This document shows positions 1-9,763 of a stretch of DNA of 64,000 bases, one piece after another. The position numbers and the translations under genes are program-made. Each line of letters begins with the position of its first letter. Position 1 is the first letter of the stretch. The notes under the pieces were generated by a model. It saw only the letters and a list, made by a program, of their open reading frames with translations, was not told the DNA's origin and made no database searches. This stretch comes from Fluviicola sp. GTDB lineage: Bacteria; Bacteroidota; Bacteroidia; Flavobacteriales_D; Crocinitomicaceae. The stretch covers positions 62,001-126,000 of the forward strand of contig JARWZO010000027.1 of the NCBI GenBank assembly GCA_029866325.1, given 5' to 3'.

Positions 1-1
1 A

Positions 2-1705
<1,704 letters not shown>

Positions 1706-1744
1706 TTCGTTTGAATAAATGCGACAATCGATCGCAGTAAAAAT

Positions 1745-2365
1745 ATGATGTTAGACTATTTCATAAAAGGATTGATCATCGGTTTTTCAGTGGCTGCACC
1801 CGTTGGCCCGATTGGTGTTTTAACGATCAAACGCACGCTCACTGAAGGTCGCGCTTCAGGATTTGTGACCGGAATGGGTGCCGCGATGGCCGATACTGTT
1901 TACGGAATCATAGCAGGTTGCGGACTCACTGCCATCTCGTCGTTTTTGCTCACTCAAGCATTTTGGATGAAACTGATTGGCGGATTGTTCCTGCTTTTTC
2001 TTGGCGTTAAATCCTTTATGAGTAAACCACCCGATAAATCTGCACCAGTTGCAGGCAAAGGATTGTTCTATAATTTCATTTCCACCTTTTTTCTTACCGT
2101 AACCAATCCATCGACGATCTTATCGTTTCTCGCTATTTTTGCAGGAATGGGACTCGGTTCGGAAAAAACCGATTATTCACTGTCAATGATCCTTGTTTTT
2201 GGGGTATTTCTTGGCTCCGCATTTTGGTGGTTAATTCTCAGTTTTACCGTTAGTTTTTTTCGGTCGAAAGTCACAAATACGCATCTGTTATGGATCAATC
2301 GACTTTCAGGAATGCTGATCACTGTATTCGGGTTGATAGCGATTTATACATGCTTTAACGAATAA
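1745..2365 (+). CDS. LysE/RhtB-family amino-acid exporter
   Basis: 206-residue inner-membrane protein of the LysE translocator family, which exports amino acids or similar small solutes. The N-terminal segment with APVGPIG is the family signature, and about six hydrophobic helices follow. The length fits the family. Two ATG codons are adjacent at 1745 and 1748; the first is used here. The gene begins 39 bases after ligA and could be co-transcribed with it. The substrate cannot be told from sequence. Confidence 0.85.
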   Translation: MMLDYFIKGLIIGFSVAAPVGPIGVLTIKRTLTEGRASGFVTGMGAAMADTVYGIIAGCGLTAISSFLLTQAFWMKLIGGLFLLFLGVKSFMSKPPDKSAPVAGKGLFYNFISTFFLTVTNPSTILSFLAIFAGMGLGSEKTDYSLSMILVFGVFLGSAFWWLILSFTVSFFRSKVTNTHLLWINRLSGMLITVFGLIAIYTCFNE

Positions 2366-2384
2366 CTTGATATGAACGAATTCA

Positions 2385-2426
2385 AGTTTTATAGTAAACG
2401 AACAAACTCAACAAACGTATAAAACT
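2385..2426. repeat. Inverted repeat after the LysE gene
   Basis: AGTTTTATA at 2385-2393 is matched by its complement TATAAAACT at 2418-2426, with an A-rich loop. A second small hairpin (CTTGA...TTCAAG) overlaps just upstream. It may stabilise the 3' end of the LysE mRNA. There is no convincing T-run, so a terminator is not claimed. Confidence 0.4.
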
Positions 2427-2524
2427 AAAAAACGGTCCAACTCAGTTTTTCTTTTCTTCTACTTTACCCTAATGCAATCGTTCAATTTATAACAATCAGT
2501 TAAATAATCACTTTTTAAAGAATG

Positions 2525-2559
2525 TTTCTTCCATGGCACTTGCTATTTCATTAACTTTG
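2525..2559 (+). promoter_or_regulatory. Putative Bacteroidetes-type promoter for dapA
   Basis: TAACTTTG at 2552-2559 fits the Bacteroidetes -7 consensus TAnnTTTG exactly. A weak -33-like TTTC lies at 2525-2528. The -7 box ends 26 bases before the ATG at 2586, giving a short leader of about 20 bases. Confidence 0.5.
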
Positions 2560-2585
2560 CAACTCAATTGGGTAATACATTTTTC

Positions 2586-3473
2586 ATGAAACAGTTTACA
2601 GGCGCAGGTGTTGCATTGGTTACACCTTTTTTGGCAGATATGACGATCGATTTTCCGGCTTTGCGTCGTTTGGTGCGCGAGCAAGTCGACGGCGGAACTG
2701 ATTTTTTGGTAGTTCAAGGTACTACCGGCGAATCGCCAACCCTTTCTGCTTCTGAAAAAGAGCAGGTATTGGAAACTGTGATGCTTGAAAATGATGGTCG
2801 ACGACCGATTGTTTACGGTGTTGGTGGAAACGATACACGCTCGGTATGCGAAGCGTTTGCTAAAATCCCAAAAGGGGTAGACGGAATCTTATCTGTTGCA
2901 CCTTATTATAACAAACCCATTCAACGCGGTTTTGTAGCGCATTACAAAGCCATCGCAAATGCTACCGATTTGCCAATCATTATGTACAACGTTCCTGGAA
3001 GAACCGGGGCTAACATGACGGCGGAAACAACTCTTGAATTGGCCGAAGTACACAACTTGGTTGCCATGAAAGAAGCATCCGGAAACATGGAGCAAATCAT
3101 GGAAATCATTCGTTGCAAACCCGCCGATTTCTTATTGCTTTCGGGCGATGATGCCATAACATTGCCGCTCATCGCAGCTGGAGCTGAAGGGGTGATATCA
3201 GTGGTAGCAAACGCATTCCCGAAACAATTCTCAACAATGGTTCAAACGTCTTTGAAAGGTGATTTTGCGGCTTCACGCAAAGAACATTACGATTTATTGC
3301 CGATCACAAAATTGTTTTTCGCCGAAGGAAATCCGGGTGGTGTAAAAATCGCGTTGGAAGAACTTGGCTGGATGCAACCACACATGCGCTTGCCGCTTGT
3401 TCAGGTATCCGATGCCCTGCGCCAGGCAATTATCGCAGAGACAAAACAACTGTCAACGGTTTTAGCGAAGTAG
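2586..3473 (+). CDS. dapA: 4-hydroxy-tetrahydrodipicolinate synthase
   Basis: Condenses pyruvate with aspartate semialdehyde in the lysine and meso-diaminopimelate branch, feeding peptidoglycan. TIM-barrel aldolase of 295 residues. The active-site pattern is intact: adjacent Thr46-Thr47 in GTTGE, Tyr134 in MYNVPGRTG, Arg139, and the Schiff-base Lys162 in VAMKEASG. An in-frame TTG at 2568 extends the frame by six residues, but the ATG at 2586 gives the usual MKQFTGAGVALVTPF-like start and follows a good -7 box. It is probably transcribed alone. Confidence 0.96.
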   Translation: MKQFTGAGVALVTPFLADMTIDFPALRRLVREQVDGGTDFLVVQGTTGESPTLSASEKEQVLETVMLENDGRRPIVYGVGGNDTRSVCEAFAKIPKGVDGILSVAPYYNKPIQRGFVAHYKAIANATDLPIIMYNVPGRTGANMTAETTLELAEVHNLVAMKEASGNMEQIMEIIRCKPADFLLLSGDDAITLPLIAAGAEGVISVVANAFPKQFSTMVQTSLKGDFAASRKEHYDLLPITKLFFAEGNPGGVKIALEELGWMQPHMRLPLVQVSDALRQAIIAETKQLSTVLAK

Positions 3474-3517
3474 AACATTTTTTCTCTGGTATTAGTCTGG
3501 TTTTCCGGATCATATTG

Positions 3518-3672
3518 TCAGTCCCGTAGGGACGCAAGATGTTAGAACTGAAATCATAAAACAGAAATTTACCCCGTAGGGTTAAGACATTGTTTATTTT
3601 TCCCGACCCTACGGGGCGGATATTAATGATATACATGGTGTGCTAAAATATTACGTCCCTAAGGGACTGACG
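3518..3672. repeat. Nested inverted repeat built on GTCCCGTAGGGAC
   Basis: The 320-base gap between dapA and the next gene has no gene. It holds a nested palindrome. The outer arms are CAGTCCCGTAGGGACG (3519-3533) and CGTCCCTAAGGGACTG (3654-3669), and each arm is itself palindromic. The inner arms are CCCCGTAGGGTT (3572-3583) and GACCCTACGGGG (3605-3616). The whole could fold into a long cruciform or RNA hairpin. It resembles a small palindromic extragenic element and has no coding capacity. Confidence 0.7.
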
Positions 3673-3793
3673 ATGATTTAAGTGTTGTATATTCAGAAAT
3701 GAAGATCATTCTTTTGATTTGAAATTAAACACTTCAAAAACATACCAAATAAAAGAAAAACACTAGTTTAGCATTCAAATTAAATTCACTTCA

Positions 3794-4666
3794 ATGAGAA
3801 AGTCGTTGGTTCTATTCGCTGGTTTAGCCCTTATCCTGTCCGCTTGCGGTGGAGGCGAAGAAAAGAAAGAAATTGATGCAGAAGCTGCAACTGAAACACC
3901 TCAGGAAACACCCTCATTTATTGAATTCAACATTCCTTCGCCGTCAGAGCAATTTGCGTTGATTTCCAAAATGGATGTGGTAAAAAACACCAAAGGATTA
4001 CACAATCCGGAGGCAGCGGATAGTTACAATACTTCCGCACAAAAAGCATTGAATTTCGGTGTGTATACAGCAGATGTGGCTTACCTTACAAGCTTCAATG
4101 AAACCAATAAATACCTCACTTATTTCGGGAAATTAGAAAAATTGGGGAACGATATCGGTGTAGCGCAAGTATTTGGGAAACAATTGGGTGAATTGGCCAA
4201 AAAGTGGGACGGTAATGCCGACTCATTGTTTCGTTTGAGCGATGAAACGTACAACAAAACGTTCCAGCGTTTGATCGAGATTGAGAAAGGAAATGAATTG
4301 TCATTGATGCTTGTTGGTGGTTGGATCGAATCAATGCACCTAATGATCGGAAGTTCAAAAGGATATGGTAAAAGCCCGAAACTGGAAGCAGCAATTGCAG
4401 ATCAGAAATTGGTGGCCGAAAACCTGTTTGAGTTTTTGGTGAGTTACCAAGACAACAAAGAAGTGGCATCTTATTCCAAAGAAATTGAAAGCATTCTGAA
4501 AATTTACGACGAAATGGATTGTTCATCGAGCGAAACCAAAGTTGAAAACGCCAACGGAAAACTCAATTTTTCAGGTGGCGAAGAATGCAAGATGACTGAA
4601 AAATGCTTCAACGACCTGAAGGCTCGTGTAGAAGCCATCCGAACTAAAATCATTTCCAACAATTAA
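3794..4666 (+). CDS. Uncharacterised lipoprotein, 290 aa
   Basis: I do not recognise a named family. The N-terminus is a lipoprotein signal: MRKSL, a hydrophobic stretch, then the lipobox LSAC with Cys at about residue 18, followed by GGGEEKK. This suggests anchoring at the outer membrane or periplasmic face. The mature part is helical and soluble with no obvious catalytic motif; two cysteines near the C-terminus (in MDCSSS and GEECK) could form a disulfide. The gene is followed after 10 bases by another secreted protein, so the two are probably co-transcribed. Confidence 0.8.
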   Translation: MRKSLVLFAGLALILSACGGGEEKKEIDAEAATETPQETPSFIEFNIPSPSEQFALISKMDVVKNTKGLHNPEAADSYNTSAQKALNFGVYTADVAYLTSFNETNKYLTYFGKLEKLGNDIGVAQVFGKQLGELAKKWDGNADSLFRLSDETYNKTFQRLIEIEKGNELSLMLVGGWIESMHLMIGSSKGYGKSPKLEAAIADQKLVAENLFEFLVSYQDNKEVASYSKEIESILKIYDEMDCSSSETKVENANGKLNFSGGEECKMTEKCFNDLKARVEAIRTKIISNN

Positions 4667-4676
4667 TTGATTGACT

Positions 4677-5156
4677 ATGAAAGCACTATTATTGACTTTC
4701 CTCGTTGTTTGTGTTTCAGCCGGTTACGCGCAATGTCCCACAGCTGAAAGCATCGTTAAAGAAAAATCAAAAACCAAAGATAGTTACGGGGTAAACTCGC
4801 AATCGCGTTCGGGTTCTGTTAAATCGGGTGAAACCTACGAAATGTCGTTCATCGCGCAAGATGGAATGGATTACCGCCTTTCATCAAAACTGGCAAATCC
4901 AAGCGCAGGAACGATCTCTATCGAAGTATACGAAATGATCGTTGAAAAGAAAACGGTGGACGGTAAAGTAGTTTACAAGCGTGTAAAACACGTGTTGGCA
5001 ACATCTAACGAGTCTGGTGGTAAAGGAATCGAATTTACCACAGATAAATCACGTAAGATGTTTGTAGCCGTAACCCTTTCGGGTGGCGATCCTAAAAAAC
5101 CGGTATGCGTTGGTGTATTGGTTGAAGACAAAAAAACGACTAAATTAGGGTTCTAA
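4677..5156 (+). CDS. Small secreted protein, 159 aa, unknown
   Basis: A Sec signal peptide (MKALLLTFLVVCVSAGYAQ) is followed by a roughly 140-residue beta-rich domain. I do not recognise the family. The frame extends back to a TTG at 4671, but the ATG at 4677 gives a clean signal peptide and is preferred. It lies 10 bases after the lipoprotein gene and is followed directly by a clear terminator at 5175-5206, so it is probably the last gene of a two-gene unit. It is likely periplasmic or surface-exposed. Confidence 0.75.
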   Translation: MKALLLTFLVVCVSAGYAQCPTAESIVKEKSKTKDSYGVNSQSRSGSVKSGETYEMSFIAQDGMDYRLSSKLANPSAGTISIEVYEMIVEKKTVDGKVVYKRVKHVLATSNESGGKGIEFTTDKSRKMFVAVTLSGGDPKKPVCVGVLVEDKKTTKLGF

Positions 5157-5174
5157 GAACTGAAACTTTTAGTG

Positions 5175-5206
5175 AAAAGCCTCGTATTCGTTGCGAGGCT
5201 TTTTTT
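5175..5206 (+). terminator. Rho-independent terminator
   Basis: Stem AAAAGCCTCG (5175-5184) pairs with CGAGGCTTTT (5194-5203) around a 9-base loop, followed by a T-run. It ends the two-gene secreted-protein unit. Confidence 0.85.
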
Positions 5207-5210
5207 ATAA

Positions 5211-5254
5211 GAGCCTGTTTAAAATTGTTTTATCAAACAAATTTAAACAGGCTC
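5211..5254. repeat. 20-bp near-perfect inverted repeat
   Basis: GAGCCTGTTTAAAATTGTTT (from 5211) is matched by its complement ending at 5254 with one mismatch and a four-base loop. It sits directly after the terminator, between genes of the same orientation. It could be a second hairpin of the terminator or a small extragenic palindrome. Confidence 0.65.
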
Positions 5255-5308
5255 TAAGTAAGTGTGTAATCAAATTAAATAGCTGAGTCTAAGCAGACTC
5301 TATAAATT

Positions 5309-6313
5309 ATGTCAGAAGCACAGTCCATTTTATCGGCTCTTCAAATAGCCAATCGTATTGTAGTTGTAGCACACAAATCGCCCGATGGTGATTCGATAGG
5401 CAGTTCTATGGCCATGTATCATTTACTCAAAAAATGGGGCAAAGATGTGCGTGTCGTGCATCCAGATGCTGCTCCGGAGTATTTGCAATGGGTGCCCGAT
5501 CAATCTACAATTGTTGCTTTCGATGAAAACACCGAAGAATCCAAAAAGCTGCTCGCTGATGCCGAGGTAATTTGTTGCCTTGATTTTAACGAACCAAGCA
5601 GAGTAGGGAAAGACATGCAACCTTTTCTAGAGCAAGCATCTGCAGTTAAAATTATGATTGATCACCACTTGAATCCGTCTGATTTTTGCCAATTCCGTAT
5701 TTCTGAAACCAGCGCTTGTTCTACCGCGCAGTTGTTGTATGAATGGATGGAGGAAGCTGGCATTCTTTCGGAATTGGATGCGATGATTGGTGCATGTATC
5801 TATTTGGGAATCATGACCGATACGGGTTCGTTTCGTTTTCCTTCCGTAACGCCGTATACGCATCGTATTTTAGCACATTTGATGGAAGTTGGGGTGGTAC
5901 ATTATCAGATCCACGAACAAATCTACGATACCAATACCATTGATCGTATTCGCTTGCGTGGTTATGCCTTGTCTGAAAAGTTAGTGTGCCTCGATGGACT
6001 GCCAATTGCCTATATTTCGCTTTCAGCGGAAGAATTAGAGCGCTTTCACTACCGCAAAGGCGATACCGAAGGTTTGGTGAATCAAGTGTTGGGAATTCAG
6101 GGAATTCAAATGGCCGCTTTGTTTGTGGAAAAAGACGGAGCTATTAAGATTTCATTCCGCTCAAAAGGTAATTTCAAAGTCAATGAATTGGCTGGCGCTC
6201 ATTTTGAAGGTGGCGGACACGGTTACGCAGCAGGTGGAATTTCCTTTACAACCCTCAAAGAAACCACCGAAAAATTTGTAACGAATGTTCATGAATTCAT
6301 TCCAGTAGCATGA
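5309..6313 (+). CDS. DHH-family phosphoesterase, NrnA-like (nano-RNase / pAp phosphatase)
   Basis: Likely cytoplasmic Mn-dependent enzyme that degrades very short RNAs and/or dephosphorylates 3'-phosphoadenosine 5'-phosphate. The 334 residues carry His22 and Asp26/Asp28 in AHKSPDGDSIGS, Asp92 in CLDFN, the DHH triad at 118-120 and a C-terminal DHHA1 glycine motif (EGGGHGYAAGG, about 300-312). Length and motif order fit NrnA. The stop overlaps the next start by four bases (ATGA), so it is translationally coupled to the FKBP genes. The precise substrate is inferred from family. Confidence 0.88.
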   Translation: MSEAQSILSALQIANRIVVVAHKSPDGDSIGSSMAMYHLLKKWGKDVRVVHPDAAPEYLQWVPDQSTIVAFDENTEESKKLLADAEVICCLDFNEPSRVGKDMQPFLEQASAVKIMIDHHLNPSDFCQFRISETSACSTAQLLYEWMEEAGILSELDAMIGACIYLGIMTDTGSFRFPSVTPYTHRILAHLMEVGVVHYQIHEQIYDTNTIDRIRLRGYALSEKLVCLDGLPIAYISLSAEELERFHYRKGDTEGLVNQVLGIQGIQMAALFVEKDGAIKISFRSKGNFKVNELAGAHFEGGGHGYAAGGISFTTLKETTEKFVTNVHEFIPVA

Positions 6314-6831
6314 AAACAGTGTGTTTCCTTCTCGGAGTAGTGTTTTTGGTTGCGTGCGAATCGGCACCACCAACTCCTGCACCTAAAAAAGATCCTCATT
6401 GGACCAAAGAACAATCTTCGGAAATGAACAAAGAATTGACCGTTGAGGAAGATATTGACATTCGTTTGTATGTAGAACAACATGTGGAATACAAAGCTCA
6501 AATCACAGGTTCCGGCTTACGTTATATTCCGTTGGTTACAACCAAAGGTCAGCAGGCCAAACCCGGCGATGATGCGCATGTAGATTACAGTGTTACTTTG
6601 TTGGATGGAACACAATGTTACAAAACTCCTTCCGATGAAATAGATATTTTCCGTGTGGATAAAAGTAACATCGAAACCGGCATTCAGGAAGGTATAAAGC
6701 GCATGCGCGTAGGAGAAAAATCCGTATTGATTATTCCGAGTCATCTGGCACATGGTCTTATCGGAGACATGGATAAAATACCACCACTCACACCCATAGT
6801 TGTTCAAATAGAATTATTGGAACTGAAATGA
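6310..6831 (+). CDS. GldI-like FKBP-type peptidyl-prolyl isomerase lipoprotein
   Basis: 173 residues. The N-terminal lipobox VAC (Cys16) indicates a lipoprotein. From about residue 60 an FKBP-type domain follows (GDDAHVDYSVTLLDG ... GIKRMRVGEKSVLIIPSHLAHG). Proteins of this shape include GldI of gliding Flavobacteria, a periplasmic folding factor. It overlaps nrnA by four bases and the next FKBP gene by four bases. Gliding itself cannot be concluded: gldI homologues also occur in non-gliders. The isomerase assignment is solid, GldI orthology is likely. Confidence 0.82.
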   Translation: MKTVCFLLGVVFLVACESAPPTPAPKKDPHWTKEQSSEMNKELTVEEDIDIRLYVEQHVEYKAQITGSGLRYIPLVTTKGQQAKPGDDAHVDYSVTLLDGTQCYKTPSDEIDIFRVDKSNIETGIQEGIKRMRVGEKSVLIIPSHLAHGLIGDMDKIPPLTPIVVQIELLELK

Positions 6832-7685
6832 AAAAGATTCTCATACTCACATTGGTGATCGGTTGTGCGGCATGCAGCACCGAAGGCGTAAAGAATGACC
6901 CAAAACCAAAGAAGAAGCACACCGAAACTGTTCAGAATGGCCCTAAAACCGCCGAACAATTACTGGTGCCTTACAAAACCGTTCAGGCGAAAAAGGAGTT
7001 CCCGAACGGATTGAAAATCCAATGGTTTGAAAAGGGAACCGGCGAAGCACTAAAAGAAGGTGAAGTCTACGAAATCAACTACAAAGTAAAATTGACAAAC
7101 GGAGAAGTGATTGATGGAAATCACTTGCTTAAACGCGATTGGCTGCCATTTTTGGTCGGTTTCAACATGCAGTCGAAAGGTTGGGATATGGCCATGACAG
7201 AAATGCATGTAGGTGATTTTACCGAAGTATACCTGCCGGCTAATTTGGCGCGCGGAAGAGAAAAAATAGACGGATTGGTCCCACCCAATTCACCGAATAT
7301 CATCTTCCTACGCATTGGAAAACGCATCAAACCGACACGTGAAATTGACGGAACAAGGGTATGGTGTCTGGAAGAAAAGAAAGACAACGACGTTGTAATC
7401 AAAGATGTATCGAGCGTCGGTGTTCACTATTTTGTGGGTTCCAAATCCAATCCGCGCTACGATAATTCATACCAGCGAAATCTACCTTTCCGCTTCCACA
7501 TGGACGATTTTGGCTTGGTTCCTGGCTTCCGGAAAGCGTTAATTAATGCTAAATTGTACGACAAACTCTGGATCATCGTTCCGGCAAATCAGGCTTACGG
7601 AAAAAAAGGCTACCTCGACCTTGTAGACCCCAATGAAAGTATGTTCTACGATTTATTTGTTGCCGAAGTTGACGGTAAAGAATAG
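6828..7685 (+). CDS. Two-domain FKBP-type lipoprotein
   Basis: 285 residues with lipobox CAAC (Cys16), so probably lipid-anchored in the periplasm. The first FKBP-like domain spans about 60-165 (YEINYKVKLTNGEVIDG ... MHVGDFTEVYLPANLARG). A second, degenerate FKBP-like domain spans about 185-283 and ends in a similar LWIIVPANQAYG segment. It overlaps the preceding FKBP gene by four bases. The second copy has lost several usual FKBP residues and may be a binding rather than a catalytic domain. It is the last gene of the three-gene unit. Confidence 0.78.
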   Translation: MKKILILTLVIGCAACSTEGVKNDPKPKKKHTETVQNGPKTAEQLLVPYKTVQAKKEFPNGLKIQWFEKGTGEALKEGEVYEINYKVKLTNGEVIDGNHLLKRDWLPFLVGFNMQSKGWDMAMTEMHVGDFTEVYLPANLARGREKIDGLVPPNSPNIIFLRIGKRIKPTREIDGTRVWCLEEKKDNDVVIKDVSSVGVHYFVGSKSNPRYDNSYQRNLPFRFHMDDFGLVPGFRKALINAKLYDKLWIIVPANQAYGKKGYLDLVDPNESMFYDLFVAEVDGKE

Positions 7686-7763
7686 GGTAAACTCAGAGCT
7701 TATCGACATTCCATTATGCATAACATCAGGCACTTTGAGCAAAGAGAACCGTTTTTTTTGTAG

Positions 7764-7771
7764 TATATTTG
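7764..7771 (+). promoter_or_regulatory. Putative -7 box for the M23 peptidase gene
   Basis: TATATTTG matches the Bacteroidetes -7 consensus TAnnTTTG and ends 38 bases before the start codon. A TTTG lies at 7734-7737, but the 26-base spacing is longer than usual, so only the -7 box is claimed. Confidence 0.4.
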
Positions 7772-7809
7772 CCACTGAACCCACAAACCAGTGATTAAAA
7801 CATCCTGAA

Positions 7810-8775
7810 ATGAAAGCTATTTTCCTCTTTTCCATCAGCTTATTTTCGTTCAACAGTTTTGCGCAGTCTGTAGTAGACACTATCAAAACGCCGGAAGGCA
7901 CGATGATTGTTTATTCAAACCGCACTTGGAAATACCTTGAAGACGAAAACTTCAACGGTATTATGAACGATGATCTCCACGACCTAATCGATAGCGACTC
8001 CACGCTTGGTTTTGTTCAAACATGGGACAATAACGTATGCTATACTTCTGATCGCGGCAACGATTTGATGAAATTGCGCGATACACTTTGGATGTGTTTG
8101 GCAGATGAATTGCACAGTGATTTTGTGATTCCAGTACCTGGTGTTGTAACATCACGCTACGGATACAGAAGTGGTCGTTACCACAACGGAATTGATTTGG
8201 ATTTGGAAATCGGAGATACGGTTGTTGCGGCATGGTCGGGCAAAGTTCGTTATGCCAAATTCAATGACGGCGGATTCGGAAACTTGGTCATCATTCGTCA
8301 CCACAATGGTTTAGAAACGTTTTATGCTCACTTAAGCAAGCATTTGGTAGCTCCCGATCAAGAAGTAAATGCAGGTGATCCAATCGGTTTAGGTGGAAAT
8401 ACCGGACATTCATTCGGTGCTCACCTTCATTTTGAGGTGCGTTTCTACGATGCAGCAATGAATCCTGAACAAGTAATCGATTTCAGTAAAAAAGAAATGA
8501 AAGACGAGAACCTATTGGTTCATAGTAGTTTATTCCGTCCGGGAGCAAAGCCTACAGATCAGAATGCTATTCCTGACGAACATGGTGAATCAATTGCATC
8601 GGTACAACGCAAAACCGAATCTACTGCAGGACGTAAATACTACAAAGTGCGTCCGGGTGATACACTTTCCGAAATTGCGGTACGTCACAACACAACGGTT
8701 TCGCGTTTGTGCAGCTTAAACGGTATCCGTCCGACCAAAACATTGCAAGTTGGTCAGTCTGTTCGAGTAAAATAA
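7810..8775 (+). CDS. M23-family peptidoglycan endopeptidase with C-terminal LysM
   Basis: Exported cell-wall hydrolase or organiser of 321 residues. A Sec signal ends at FAQ (residue 19). The LytM/M23 domain (about 105-225) retains zinc ligands His125 and Asp129 (HNGID), His174 (FYAHLS) and His205/His207 (GAHLHFE), so it should be active. A LysM peptidoglycan-binding domain occupies about 276-321 (YKVRPGDTLSEIA). It stands alone between the FKBP unit and the patatin gene. The likely role is cell-wall remodelling during growth or division. Confidence 0.92.
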   Translation: MKAIFLFSISLFSFNSFAQSVVDTIKTPEGTMIVYSNRTWKYLEDENFNGIMNDDLHDLIDSDSTLGFVQTWDNNVCYTSDRGNDLMKLRDTLWMCLADELHSDFVIPVPGVVTSRYGYRSGRYHNGIDLDLEIGDTVVAAWSGKVRYAKFNDGGFGNLVIIRHHNGLETFYAHLSKHLVAPDQEVNAGDPIGLGGNTGHSFGAHLHFEVRFYDAAMNPEQVIDFSKKEMKDENLLVHSSLFRPGAKPTDQNAIPDEHGESIASVQRKTESTAGRKYYKVRPGDTLSEIAVRHNTTVSRLCSLNGIRPTKTLQVGQSVRVK

Positions 8776-8863
8776 ATTCACGCTCAATTCGTTAATTTTC
8801 ATTAAGACCGAGGGTTTGCACATCTTTTTTTGATTTCAGCTAAAAAAATGCGTAAATTACTGC

Positions 8864-9718
8864 ATGTCGTGCAAATACAGAGTTGTTGTATCTATTGATG
8901 GTGGAGGTAAAAAAGGAATTATCCCGCTTCGCATCTTATCGTTCCTCGAAGAGCAACTACATGCCTATATTCCAGGAGCACATTTATCATCTTGGGTAGA
9001 CGTTTACGGAGGTACAAGTACCAGTGCAATCATCGCCGGAGCTTTGGCTGTTTCAGGAGTAGGAGGACGCAAACACAGCCCGACGGAAATAACCGATTTG
9101 TACCTGCATCGTGGAGAGCATTTCTTTGACTCGCCCAAAAGTCCTCATTCGGTTCATCCGCTCAATTTTTTGCTGGAACATTTTTACGGCGACCTTACCT
9201 TGGGTCAAATTCGCAAGCACTTCCTGTTTGTGAGTTATGATTTGGATAAAGACGAACCGTATTTGTTTACCGATTCGCAGCATCACATCCAGCAAATCAG
9301 TGTCGCCAAAATGATGCAGGCTTGCTGTGCCATGCCCGGCTTTTTAGAAGCAGTGATGATCGGAAACAAACGATTGGCAGATGGCGCGCTGACAACCAAA
9401 AATCCGTCAAAACTGGCATTTCAGTATGCGCGGGTGTTTTATCCTGACGATCCCATTGTACTGATTAGCATAGGAACAGGGAAATTGCAAGCAGGAACGT
9501 TTGAAGAAATGCAAGCCGAAGAACAGCATGAAACTTTATCCGAATTGGCGAAAAAGGATGCTAAACTGGTTTATTTCAGATTCAACCCAGAGTTGGAAGC
9601 CCGTGATTATTCTACAGAACAATTATTAGCGTTAACTGACGTTTACATTCAGGAAAATCTACGTTCCATTGAACGTCTTCTGCACCTTATGGAAATTAAG
9701 GCCGGACGTTTGTTGTGA
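8864..9718 (+). CDS. Patatin-like phospholipase with altered nucleophile elbow
   Basis: 284-residue cytoplasmic-type patatin domain protein, expected to be a lipid acyl hydrolase. The oxyanion-hole motif DGGGKKG is at 12-18 and the catalytic Asp lies in DGA (173-175). The nucleophile elbow reads GTSTS (50-54) instead of the usual GxSxG: Ser52 is present but the last glycine is serine, a one-base difference (AGT for GGT). Activity is therefore uncertain. No signal peptide or membrane segment is visible. It is a single gene, followed by bamD after 45 bases. Confidence 0.85.
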   Translation: MSCKYRVVVSIDGGGKKGIIPLRILSFLEEQLHAYIPGAHLSSWVDVYGGTSTSAIIAGALAVSGVGGRKHSPTEITDLYLHRGEHFFDSPKSPHSVHPLNFLLEHFYGDLTLGQIRKHFLFVSYDLDKDEPYLFTDSQHHIQQISVAKMMQACCAMPGFLEAVMIGNKRLADGALTTKNPSKLAFQYARVFYPDDPIVLISIGTGKLQAGTFEEMQAEEQHETLSELAKKDAKLVYFRFNPELEARDYSTEQLLALTDVYIQENLRSIERLLHLMEIKAGRLL

Positions 9719-9749
9719 AAAATTAAAGATTTTGTGTCAGCAATTATGC

Positions 9750-9757
9750 TATTTTTG
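9750..9757 (+). promoter_or_regulatory. Putative -7 box close to the bamD start
   Basis: TATTTTTG fits TAnnTTTG. It ends only six bases before the ATG at 9764, so a transcript from here would have almost no leader. TTTG at 9731-9734 could be a -33 box, but the 15-base spacing is short. Confidence 0.35.
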
Positions 9758-9763
9758 TGGCCT

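Noticed and set aside
2568-2585. TTG as alternative dapA start
   Set aside because: ATG at 2586 gives the family's usual N-terminus and fits the promoter.
4116-4526. Minus-strand 136-codon frame
   Set aside because: Lies wholly opposite the lipoprotein gene, which has a clear signal and coding pattern.
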